Positions 45,470 to 52,877 of a stretch of DNA of 64,000 nucleotides are shown piece after piece. The stretch comes from Actinomycetota bacterium. Lineage in GTDB: Bacteria; Actinomycetota; Actinomycetes; S36-B12; CAIYMF01. Numbering within the stretch: the first letter of the stretch is position 1; each line of letters starts with the position of its first letter. The notes below the pieces were generated by a model. It searched no databases, was not told where the DNA came from, and was given only the letters and a program-made list of their open reading frames with translations. The stretch spans positions 1 through 64,000 of the forward strand of contig JAPLAU010000026.1 of the NCBI GenBank assembly GCA_026393115.1, read 5' to 3'. The position numbers and the translations under genes were made by a program.

Positions 45470-46440
45470 GCGCGCCCGTCATCGAGTTCAAGAATTTCTC
45501 CTTGGGCCGTGACATCGGAACATCATGGGAGCCGCTCGTCACAGATATGACGCTGCAGTTGCAGCCGGGGGAGATACTCGGGCTCGTCGGTGAGAGCGGC
45601 TCTGGCAAAAGTCTTTCGGCGTTGTCGTGTTTAGGATTGCTACCTGCCAAGGTGCGTCCGCTCGGTGGGCAATTGAACATCCTTGGGCGCGATTCCTCGA
45701 CTTTCGGCGACGAAGAGTGGCGCGAGGTACGAGGCGCACAGGTGTCGATGATTTTCCAAGATCCCATGACCAGTCTTGACCCCTGCTTCACCGTAGGCAG
45801 CCAAATTGTCGAGGCCATCAGGGCGCATGAAGATACGTCAGCGAAAGAAGCACAAGGTCGAGCCCTTGAGATGCTCAGACTGGTCGGTATCACTGATCCA
45901 GAGCAACGATTCGGAGCCTTCCCGCATGAATTGTCGGGAGGTTTGCGGCAGCGGGCGATGATTGCGGCAGCGCTGGTGATGAAGCCGACCGTGCTCGTCG
46001 CAGATGAGCCGACAACCGCACTTGATGTCACGACCCAGGCCGCGATCATCGAGCAAGTCGTGCAGCTCCAACAGCAACTCGGCATGACCGTGCTGTGGAT
46101 CTCCCATGACCTAGGAGTGGTGGCGAACTTGGCCGACCGGGTCGCTGTCATGTACGCCGGTGAGCTTGTTGAGGTAGCTGACACCAAGCGGCTCTTCGCA
46201 GATCCTCAGCATCCGTACACGATGGGCCTGATCAACAGCGCGCGAGTACGAAGTGCCGGTGAACCCTTTGATTTCATCAGTGGCTCAGTACCCGAGCCCA
46301 GCACGTGGCCCGAGGGCTGCCGATTTGCGCCGCGGTGCTCGCGGCCCACGTCCGTCTGCCAAGAGCATCCTGCGATGACGCAGCCAGATTCTGGCGGCAG
46401 TCTTCGGTGCTTCCATCCGGGAATGGCGGTGGTGTCGTGA
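45466..46440 (+). CDS. ABC transporter ATP-binding protein, DppD type
   Basis: A 324-residue ATPase with Walker A GESGSGKSL, Q-loop in MIFQDPMTSLD, signature LSGGLRQRAMIA, Walker B VLVADEPTTALD and H-loop WISHDLGV. The C-terminal oligopeptide domain has the four-cysteine-type end (EGCRFAPRCSRPTSVCQEHP, then LRCFHPG) that in this family can hold an iron-sulfur cluster. It couples ATP hydrolysis to import. The overlap with the next gene is GTGA. Confidence 0.92.
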   Translation: MSAPVIEFKNFSLGRDIGTSWEPLVTDMTLQLQPGEILGLVGESGSGKSLSALSCLGLLPAKVRPLGGQLNILGRDSSTFGDEEWREVRGAQVSMIFQDPMTSLDPCFTVGSQIVEAIRAHEDTSAKEAQGRALEMLRLVGITDPEQRFGAFPHELSGGLRQRAMIAAALVMKPTVLVADEPTTALDVTTQAAIIEQVVQLQQQLGMTVLWISHDLGVVANLADRVAVMYAGELVEVADTKRLFADPQHPYTMGLINSARVRSAGEPFDFISGSVPEPSTWPEGCRFAPRCSRPTSVCQEHPAMTQPDSGGSLRCFHPGMAVVS

Positions 46441-47207
46441 GCCCTATCGTGGTCGTCGAGAATCTCACCAAGGATTACGCCGGGCCTTCGAAGTCAGTCA
46501 GGCGCGCTGTAGACGACGTGTCTTTTCACGTGAACGAGCAAGAGATTTTCGGGATCGTCGGTGAAAGTGGCAGCGGCAAAACTACGGTGGCCCGCGTGCT
46601 CCTGCGACTCACCCGCCCGACTGGGGGGCACGTCAGTGTGGCCGGTATTGACCCGTGGAGTGCAAGTCGCGAAGACAGAAGGCGCTACCACGAAGTAATC
46701 CAAGTGGTATTCCAAGATCCCTACTCGTCAATGGATCCTCGAATGAGAATCGGTGCTGTCGTCACTGAAGGATTACGTTCTCGTCGCACCCACGATCGGC
46801 CGGTACCCACCGTTGCAGAACTTCTCGATCTAGTTGGCCTGCCTGCTTCCTATGAACGTATGTATCCCCATGAACTGTCAGGGGGTCAGCGCCAGCGGGC
46901 CGCGATCGCTCGCGCTTTGGCGATGGGACCGCAGGTACTGGTGGCCGATGAGCCCGTGAGTGCTCTCGACGTCTCGATGCGGGGACAAGTACTCAACCTG
47001 CTCACGTCTCTTCAGGTTGAGTTGGGACTGACGGTGTTGTTTATCAGCCACGACTTAGGCATCGTCCAGCAGATGTGCAATCGCGTGGCCGTCATGCACA
47101 ACGGACGGATAGTCGAGACCGGCGATCCAGTGGAAACCTTCGAGAACCCTTCTGATCCGTACACTCAGCGACTCGTTGCTTCGGTACCAAGAATCCCCGT
47201 GTCATGA
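46437..47207 (+). CDS. ABC transporter ATP-binding protein, DppF type
   Basis: A 256-residue ATPase with Walker A GESGSGKTT, Q-loop VFQDPYSSMDPRM, signature LSGGQRQRAAIARAL, Walker B VLVADEPVSALDVSM and H-loop FISHDLGIV. It lacks the cysteine-rich C-terminal domain of DppD-type proteins and ends shortly after the core, which is short for DppF. The start is GTG 46437 in a GTGA overlap. It completes a five-part importer. Confidence 0.9.
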   Translation: MSPIVVVENLTKDYAGPSKSVRRAVDDVSFHVNEQEIFGIVGESGSGKTTVARVLLRLTRPTGGHVSVAGIDPWSASREDRRRYHEVIQVVFQDPYSSMDPRMRIGAVVTEGLRSRRTHDRPVPTVAELLDLVGLPASYERMYPHELSGGQRQRAAIARALAMGPQVLVADEPVSALDVSMRGQVLNLLTSLQVELGLTVLFISHDLGIVQQMCNRVAVMHNGRIVETGDPVETFENPSDPYTQRLVASVPRIPVS

Positions 47208-47875
47208 GTACCGCATCGAACGGCCCAGGCGCGGTGGAACTGCTATTGGACAACGGCACTAGGTGTATGGGTGAGCAGATCTCAGTCGAAGGCGCCCTTG
47301 CGGTCTGCCTACTGCTGCATGATCGGCATGGTGACATTGATCAAATGCGAGGTTTAGCTGACGCGGTTCGTCGCTATTCAATGTCGGTGCTTTTGATCGA
47401 CCTTCCCGGTCATGGACTCAGTGATGGTGATGTCGATGTCGATGCAATGGCGGCTCTCGCGATGGCGATGTCGTACAGCGCAGAGTTGGCTACGCCGCTG
47501 TGCGTGATCGCCGAGGGATCCAGTGCCGATCTACTACTCCGGTCACGACCTACTGTGTCGGTAGCCGGCTATGCACTTCTGTCGCCGCGGTCGGACTTCA
47601 GCGAGGCGGACTTTGACGCAAGCCCCTGGAGTCGCACTGCGTCGATATCGATTCTGGATCCCCATGATCAGCGAGCGGATGCGGTGGCGTCGCTGATTGC
47701 GCGTCGAACCCACGCTGTCGCCGGACGTGTGTATGCGCATAAGTCGGCAACATTGGGCACTGGACGCGCATCGTGGCCAATGCAGGCAGCCCAATCGTCT
47801 GCACAGTTTCTAGCTGAGCGTGCGGCATTTGCCGGCGCCGCTGCCGCGCGCGATGAGAAGGAAGGAACGCGATGA
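47204..47875 (+). CDS. degenerate alpha/beta-hydrolase-like protein
   Basis: A 223-residue protein with the layout of an alpha/beta-hydrolase: VCLLLHDRHGDIDQM where the HG oxyanion motif would be, VLLIDLPGHGLSDG (strand 4 loop) and then CVIAEGSSADLLL at the nucleophile elbow. The usual G-x-S-x-G is replaced by A-E-G-S-S, so the nucleophile position is glycine. It is probably not a normal esterase. It sits just before E1 alpha; in acetoin operons the E2 protein AcoC carries an alpha/beta-hydrolase domain, so this may be a derived relic without the lipoyl part. That is inference. Confidence 0.6.
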   Translation: MSTASNGPGAVELLLDNGTRCMGEQISVEGALAVCLLLHDRHGDIDQMRGLADAVRRYSMSVLLIDLPGHGLSDGDVDVDAMAALAMAMSYSAELATPLCVIAEGSSADLLLRSRPTVSVAGYALLSPRSDFSEADFDASPWSRTASISILDPHDQRADAVASLIARRTHAVAGRVYAHKSATLGTGRASWPMQAAQSSAQFLAERAAFAGAAAARDEKEGTR

Positions 47876-48804
47876 TGGCTGCCGAGGTCGATGACTACCG
47901 CGACATGCTTCGCATCCGGTTGATCGAAGAAGAGTTGCTCAAGTGTGTGCAGGATGGCCGCGTTATTGGCTCTGCCCACCTATGTATTGGCCAAGAAGCG
48001 ATTCCTGTGGGTGCCTGCCGTGCGCTGAAGTCCGATGACCCAGTTGTGGCGACGTACCGCGGTCACGGTTGGGCACTTGCCAAGGGTGTACCTCCGGTGC
48101 AATTCATCGGCGAAGTTATGGGGCGTGATTCGACGCTCAATGGTGGGCGAGGCGGATCGGCGTATCTGTCGTCTCCCGATCATGCATTTATGGGCGAAAA
48201 CTCAATCGTTGGCGGGGGGCTTCCCATGACTCTGGGACTTGCGATGGCGCACCAGCGTCGTGCAACCGGACTTATCCCCGCGGTGTCCATCGGCGACGGC
48301 GCCATGAATCAGGGCAACGTTCACGAGTCACTCAATATGGGTTCGGTCCTAGGCATTCCCTTCATCGTCATTGTCGAGAACAACGGCTACGCCGAAATGA
48401 CCCCGTCGACCGATTTGACGGCAACGCCTGCAGCAGTGCGAGCGGCTGCATATGCCATCGAGGCGATCGAAGTGGACGGAAACAGCGCCTCAGCAGTTGC
48501 TGAGGCAACGCGCCGTGCCCGTGAGCTGGCTATCTCGACTCAGCGGCCAGTCATGGTTGAAGCCCACACCAGACGCCTCGGCGGACACTATTCAGGTGAT
48601 GCGCAGGCGTATCGACCGAAGGGCGAGTTGGAAGAGTGGGGACGATTGGACCCACTCACACGCGCCCGATCGTTACTCGACCCCACTGTGGCGGAAGCGA
48701 CCTATCAGCAGGTTGTCGCTGAGGTGGCGGATGCGTTTGCGCGAGCGGCGCAGTTGCCTGCACCGTTAGAGGAGGAGGCGATGAAGCATGTCTACGCCAA
48801 CTGA
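47872..48804 (+). CDS. thiamin-dependent 2-oxoacid/acetoin dehydrogenase E1 alpha subunit
   Basis: A 310-residue E1 alpha. The thiamin diphosphate motif runs from GDGAMNQGNVHES (141 onward) to VENNGYAE (169-171 NN). IGQEAIPVGACRAL and YRGHGWALAKG are the family's substrate-side elements, and RRLGGHYSGDAQAYRP is the phosphorylation-loop region. Closest type by pattern: acetoin or branched-chain E1. Together with E1 beta it decarboxylates a 2-oxo acid or cleaves an acyloin. No E2 or E3 is encoded in the island. It overlaps E1 beta by 17 bases. Confidence 0.9.
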   Translation: MMAAEVDDYRDMLRIRLIEEELLKCVQDGRVIGSAHLCIGQEAIPVGACRALKSDDPVVATYRGHGWALAKGVPPVQFIGEVMGRDSTLNGGRGGSAYLSSPDHAFMGENSIVGGGLPMTLGLAMAHQRRATGLIPAVSIGDGAMNQGNVHESLNMGSVLGIPFIVIVENNGYAEMTPSTDLTATPAAVRAAAYAIEAIEVDGNSASAVAEATRRARELAISTQRPVMVEAHTRRLGGHYSGDAQAYRPKGELEEWGRLDPLTRARSLLDPTVAEATYQQVVAEVADAFARAAQLPAPLEEEAMKHVYAN

Positions 48805-49777
48805 CGCTGAGGCGATCACCTACATTCGCGCCATCAATCTTGCGCTCGACGATGCACTAGCGGCTGATGACTCTGTGATTGTCTTTGGCGAGGACGTGGG
48901 AATTCCCAATGGACCCTTTGGAGCGTCGAAGGGGCTCAGAGCGGCTTACGGTGACCGAGTTTTCGATACCCCGATCTCCGAATCGGCCATGATTGGCGCG
49001 GCATTGGGGTCGTCCATGGCGGGACTTCGTCCCGTGGTTGAGGTGATGTACGCCGACTTCCTTCTTGTTGCCATGGATCAAATCGTTAATCAGGTGGCCA
49101 ATACCCGCTACGTCTCACGCGGGCGACTCACAGCGCCGATGGTGATTCGCACCCAGCAGGGCAGCACTCCGGGATCGTGCGCCCAGCACAGTCAAAGCCT
49201 TGAGGCCCTGTTTGCACATATTCCAGGACTTCGTGTCGCAGTGCCTTCGACGCCTCAGGATGCCTACTCGGTCCTTCGGGGCGCCATTTCCAGTGATGAT
49301 CCGGTCATGGTCTTTGAGTCGCGGCGACTGTATCCCAGCAAGGGCCACGTGCGACGTGATGCTGATGCACGAATCGGTGTCGCCGATGTGGTGCGGCAGG
49401 GCTCCGCGGTCACGGTGGTCACGTGGGGCACATCTCGACCGTTGTGCGAAGAGGCGGTCGATTCTCTGGCCTTGCAAGGTTACGAATGTGAACTCATTGA
49501 TCTGCGGTGGATCTCGCCGTGGGATACCGAAACCGTCCTTGCTTCTGCGGCCCGCACCGGTCGACTGGTGGTGGTGCACGAAGCCGTTCGCAACGCCGGC
49601 TTCGGCGCCGAAGTGGTAAGTACCGTGGCCGAGTCGCTCGGGGGTCAATTGCAAGCGTGTCGTCGCGTTGGCACGTTGGCGTCACCCATTCCCTCATCGC
49701 CGGTTCTCTCGGCTCAGTTGCTGCCTTCTGTTGACACCATCACACGCGCAATTCTCGACACGATTGGAGAGAAGTAA
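48788..49777 (+). CDS. thiamin-dependent 2-oxoacid/acetoin dehydrogenase E1 beta subunit
   Basis: A 329-residue E1 beta. VIVFGEDVGIPNGPFGASKGL carries the glutamate that activates thiamin (FGEDVG), DTPISESAMIGAALG and VVEVMYADFLLVAMDQIVNQ follow, and the C-terminal transketolase-like domain (VTVVTWGTS, ELIDLRWISPWD, VVVHEAVRNAGFGAEV) is complete. It forms an alpha2beta2 enzyme with the preceding gene. The AGGAGG start signal lies inside the E1 alpha gene. Confidence 0.92.
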   Translation: MSTPTDAEAITYIRAINLALDDALAADDSVIVFGEDVGIPNGPFGASKGLRAAYGDRVFDTPISESAMIGAALGSSMAGLRPVVEVMYADFLLVAMDQIVNQVANTRYVSRGRLTAPMVIRTQQGSTPGSCAQHSQSLEALFAHIPGLRVAVPSTPQDAYSVLRGAISSDDPVMVFESRRLYPSKGHVRRDADARIGVADVVRQGSAVTVVTWGTSRPLCEEAVDSLALQGYECELIDLRWISPWDTETVLASAARTGRLVVVHEAVRNAGFGAEVVSTVAESLGGQLQACRRVGTLASPIPSSPVLSAQLLPSVDTITRAILDTIGEK

Positions 49778-49779
49778 CC

Positions 49780-50589
49780 ATGAGTTGCACAAGACTTGTC
49801 GGTAAGACAGCCCTCATCACCGGAGGCGCAAGTGGAGTCGGCCGCGCTACGGCGCACCGGTTCGGCCAGGAGGGGGTGGCCAACCTCCTCCTTGCTGACA
49901 AGAACGAGAAGTTGCTGCCCGTTGTTGTCGAAGAAGTGAGAAAGGCGACCGGCGCCAATGTCGTCGGATTACTAGGGGACGTATCTGTCGATGCTGACTG
50001 CGAGCGCTTTGTCAGCACCGCCGTCAACGACTTCGGCGCGATTGACATTCTCGTCAGTAACGCACCGGCTCACTCGTCAGCACCGTTTCTGGAAATGGAG
50101 CGAGACGATTGGGACCGCGTCATGAGTGTGATGCTGAGGGCGAGTTTCGTCCTAGGGCAAGAGACCGCACGAGCGATGGTGGCGAAGGGAACGCGAGGGT
50201 CCATCCTCTACACCGCATCCGTGTCATCATTGGGCGCCTCTATCACCTACGCCCACTACGGCGCAGCCAAGGCTGGCATCGTCAACCTTGTGCAGACCAT
50301 GGCGATCGAACTCGTCGATTACGGAATCAGAGTGAACGCTGTAAGCCCGGGACCGCTCGATACTCCCCAGTCACGTGATGTGTTGGGCAGCGATGAGGCG
50401 ATGGAGGCTGCACGCAAACATTGGCCACTCGTACCAATGAAGCGCTTGGGAAAGCCCGAAGAGATAGCCGCTACCTATGCATTCTTGGCTTCGGAAGACG
50501 CGGGCTACATCACGGGGCAGAACATCATCGTGGATGGAGGGCTGAGAGCCCACTCCTACTCGATTCCTGAGGAGCTGATCGCGAAGTGA
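49780..50589 (+). CDS. short-chain dehydrogenase/reductase (plus-arm copy)
   Basis: A 269-residue classical SDR with TGGASGVGRATA for the cofactor, LLADKN after strand 2 (NAD-type aspartate), VSNAPAHS in place of NAG, and catalytic YGAAK preceded by SVSSLG. It is a paralogue of the minus-arm SDR at 38071; shared blocks include FLEM, VQTMAIELV, SPGPLDTP and GSDEAMEAAR. The change of NAG to NAP is a small oddity at the active-site edge. It is two bases after E1 beta and overlaps the MBL gene (GTGA). Confidence 0.9.
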   Translation: MSCTRLVGKTALITGGASGVGRATAHRFGQEGVANLLLADKNEKLLPVVVEEVRKATGANVVGLLGDVSVDADCERFVSTAVNDFGAIDILVSNAPAHSSAPFLEMERDDWDRVMSVMLRASFVLGQETARAMVAKGTRGSILYTASVSSLGASITYAHYGAAKAGIVNLVQTMAIELVDYGIRVNAVSPGPLDTPQSRDVLGSDEAMEAARKHWPLVPMKRLGKPEEIAATYAFLASEDAGYITGQNIIVDGGLRAHSYSIPEELIAK

Positions 50590-51329
50590 AGATCAACGAG
50601 CACTTGTACATAGTGGGTGGTGGCGACTATGGCTACAACTTGTCGAATCGACTCGACAGCAACAGTTACGTCATCGACACCGGTGATGAACTGTGGATGG
50701 TTGATGCCGGATTCGACGGAGGTCACCGAGTCATCGACAACATGAAGGCCGATGGCCTTGACCCGGGACGAGTTACCCGGCTCTTCGTCACGCATTATCA
50801 CGCTGATCACGCTGGCGCCCTCGCCTACATGCGTACGACCATCGGTGATCACTTGCAGATAGCGATATCGGAGTTGGAAGCGCCCGCGATTCGCGAGGCT
50901 GACGAAGACATCATCGGCCTGACGTGGGCGAAGTCGTTCGGCTTCTACCCTGATGACTTTGTCTGGGAACCGTGCGAAATCGATGTTGAATTGACGCACA
51001 ACCAGATAGTCAAGCAAGGGGATTTCGAGTTAACCGCTGTGCTGACCAATGGCCACTGCAATGGCCATATGAACTTCCTCGTTTCCGGCGAAGGAAAGAG
51101 CTATTTGTTCAGTGGCGATCACGTTTTCTGGGGCGGAAAGATCATTCTGCAAAACGTGGCTGACTCGAGCGTTCAGGACTACGCGGCATCGATGAACAAA
51201 CTGCTCGAGTACGAATTCCAAGCACTCATGCCCGGCCACCTCAATTTCTCACTAGAAAACGGGCGGCGGCACGTTCAGTCTGCCGCGGATCAGTTCAATC
51301 GAATCGGACTTCCACCCAGTCTCCTGTGA
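50586..51329 (+). CDS. metallo-beta-lactamase-fold hydrolase (plus-arm copy)
   Basis: A 247-residue MBL-fold protein with THYHADHAG, TNGHCNGHM, FSGDHVF and MPGHL, so all metal ligands are present. It parallels the protein at 37328 along its length (GGKIILQNV, ADGLDPGRVTRLFVTH, NGRRHV). The same SDR-then-MBL order in both arms argues that the two proteins work on the same kind of molecule: for example, the SDR makes or uses a ketone and the MBL opens an ester, thioester or lactone. The specific reaction is unknown. Confidence 0.88.
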   Translation: MKINEHLYIVGGGDYGYNLSNRLDSNSYVIDTGDELWMVDAGFDGGHRVIDNMKADGLDPGRVTRLFVTHYHADHAGALAYMRTTIGDHLQIAISELEAPAIREADEDIIGLTWAKSFGFYPDDFVWEPCEIDVELTHNQIVKQGDFELTAVLTNGHCNGHMNFLVSGEGKSYLFSGDHVFWGGKIILQNVADSSVQDYAASMNKLLEYEFQALMPGHLNFSLENGRRHVQSAADQFNRIGLPPSLL

Positions 51330-51376
51330 ATCCGCATCTTGTAGATGTCAGTCACTGACTGAGTAAGGGGGTAGCT

Positions 51377-51442
51377 GTGAGCGCTGGCAGTGTCGTTGGT
51401 CGCGGCGGTCGGGCAGTCTCAACGAGTACGGCGACGCGATGA
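51377..51442 (+). CDS. possible 21-codon leader peptide
   Basis: GTG at 51377, preceded by AAGGGGGT, opens a 21-codon frame (ending STSTATR) whose TGA overlaps the ATG of the EthD-like gene (ATGA). It mirrors the short frame at 43600. It may be a coupling leader or chance. A 13-bp palindrome, GTCAGTCACTGAC, lies just upstream (51347-51359). Confidence 0.22.
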   Translation: MSAGSVVGRGGRAVSTSTATR

Positions 51443-51765
51443 TCCGCTACGTCGTGGTTCTTCGTCGCCGTGAGGATTTCACCAGAGAACAGTTTCTTGA
51501 CGTGTGGCTTTCGGAGCATCTACCGATGGCTCAGTCGCTCCCTGGAGTCCGGGCTGTGGCGTTTCATCCTGCTGCTCGGTCTGATGGTGAGTTTGATGGA
51601 ATGGGAACGCTCGACTTCGACGATCTCGAGTCGCTTGAAGCGTGCTTGGCCAGTCAAGCGGCCATGGAGTTGCGGGCACACACCTCCACCTTCGCTGACT
51701 CGGACGGTTCGGTTCGCGTGGTGGTAGACACGAACGCAACGTCGACGGTTAAACGCCGAGACTAG
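51439..51765 (+). CDS. EthD-like dimeric alpha-beta barrel protein (plus arm)
   Basis: A 108-residue single-domain protein of the EthD type. MIRYVVVLRRREDFTREQFLDVWLSEHLPMAQSLPGVRA shows the family pattern: first strand, F...W...H.P.....PG. It should form a dimer with a central cavity. The minus arm begins with a two-domain relative (40046). It follows the MBL gene after about 110 bases and precedes the LacI gene by ten. Confidence 0.8.
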   Translation: MIRYVVVLRRREDFTREQFLDVWLSEHLPMAQSLPGVRAVAFHPAARSDGEFDGMGTLDFDDLESLEACLASQAAMELRAHTSTFADSDGSVRVVVDTNATSTVKRRD

Positions 51766-51775
51766 AGTCGTTGGA

Positions 51776-52825
51776 ATGGTAGCCAAGCGTGCGCGAGGCG
51801 GTGGGCGCGTCAGCGTGACCCTCGCCGATGTGGCGCGTGAGGCTGGAGTCGACCAGTCGACGGTGTCGCGGGTGTTACGAGACGACCATCGAACGAAGGC
51901 GACTGAAGAGACTCGAGCGCGAATTCGCGACGCGGCCGTACGACTGGGATACGTCCCGAATGCCACTGCGCGCAGTCTCGCGATGAGACGAACCTCGACC
52001 ATCGCGCTGCTTATTCCGCAGATGGGGTTCATCTACACGGACATCATCAAGGGAGCTGGTGATGCAGCCCGACAGTTGGGTTACGTGCTCGTGGTCGCTG
52101 ATGGCTCGGAGTTGGGTCGAGCCAAGGATGCGATTCGCACTCTGGTGCTGGAGGGGCGGGTTGATGGGTTGCTTCTGGCGAGTGGAACTCTCACGGACGA
52201 AGTTGCGGACGATCTCGTGGGTACCTTTGGAAACATCGTGGTGCTCAATCGCCAGATTGCGAGCAGGATCCCTCGAATCATTGAGGACGACGAGCACGGA
52301 ATGTATCTCGGTACACGCGAGCTCATCGACGCAGGACATCGACGTATTGCCTTTCTTGCCGGGCCCAAGGACGTCGACACCTCACGACGGCGCATCGTTG
52401 GCTATCGCAAAGCGCTCAAGGAGGCGGGGATACCGGTTTCACGAAGTCTGTTGGTTCACGACGAGTTCGATGAGGCAGGGGGGCGAGCGGGAATGCTCCG
52501 TCTCCTCGCACTGGCGACACCTCCAACGGCGGTAGCCGCCGCGAGTCTGGCAGGGGCCGTGGGAGCCATGGCGGCAGCTCGGGACAAGGGACTAACAATC
52601 CCTGACGACCTGTCCATCGTCGCCTTCCACGACTCACCGCTCGCTGACTATTTGGCGCCGGCCCTCACCACAATTGCCATGCCCTTGCGTGAGCTCGGCA
52701 AGCAGGCCGTCGAGATGCTGCACCGACAAATAGTGGGCGAAGCAGGGCCGCAGGCTGTGACGGTTCATGATCCTGAGCCGCGGATTATTCGTCGCGCTTC
52801 CGTTGGACCGCCTCGGTCGCTCTAA
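51776..52825 (+). CDS. LacI-family transcriptional regulator
   Basis: A 349-residue regulator. The DNA-binding head is VTLADVAREAGVDQSTVSRVL, then ARIRDAAVRLGYVPNATARSL with the hinge helix (PNATARSL) that inserts into the minor groove at a CG centre. The periplasmic-binding-like core follows (IALLIPQMGFIY onward, VDGLLLASG, STDR-equivalent DDLSIVAFHDS). Two copies of a CG-centred palindrome (41761 and 52833) lie in front of the ABC operon and of the next gene, and are its likely operators. The inducer is probably the imported compound or its first product. Confidence 0.9.
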   Translation: MVAKRARGGGRVSVTLADVAREAGVDQSTVSRVLRDDHRTKATEETRARIRDAAVRLGYVPNATARSLAMRRTSTIALLIPQMGFIYTDIIKGAGDAARQLGYVLVVADGSELGRAKDAIRTLVLEGRVDGLLLASGTLTDEVADDLVGTFGNIVVLNRQIASRIPRIIEDDEHGMYLGTRELIDAGHRRIAFLAGPKDVDTSRRRIVGYRKALKEAGIPVSRSLLVHDEFDEAGGRAGMLRLLALATPPTAVAAASLAGAVGAMAAARDKGLTIPDDLSIVAFHDSPLADYLAPALTTIAMPLRELGKQAVEMLHRQIVGEAGPQAVTVHDPEPRIIRRASVGPPRSL

Positions 52826-52832
52826 TCATTTC

Positions 52833-52848
52833 GAACAAGCGCATGTTC
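52833..52848. promoter_or_regulatory. LacI-type operator, copy 2
   Basis: GAACAAGCGCATGTTC is a palindrome with one mismatched pair at the centre-right (consensus GAACAAGCGCTTGTTC). It starts eight bases after the LacI stop and ends 29 bases before the GTG at 52878. A TAGCCT hexamer (52866-52871), six bases before that GTG, could be a leaderless -10 box, which would place the operator over the -35 region. Confidence 0.75.
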
Positions 52849-52877
52849 CGGGGCCTTTGGCTCGGTAGCCTCAGACT

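Noticed and set aside
51347-51359. GTCAGTCACTGAC palindrome as an operator
   Set aside because: Only 13 bases, single copy, and no promoter boxes around it that I can defend.
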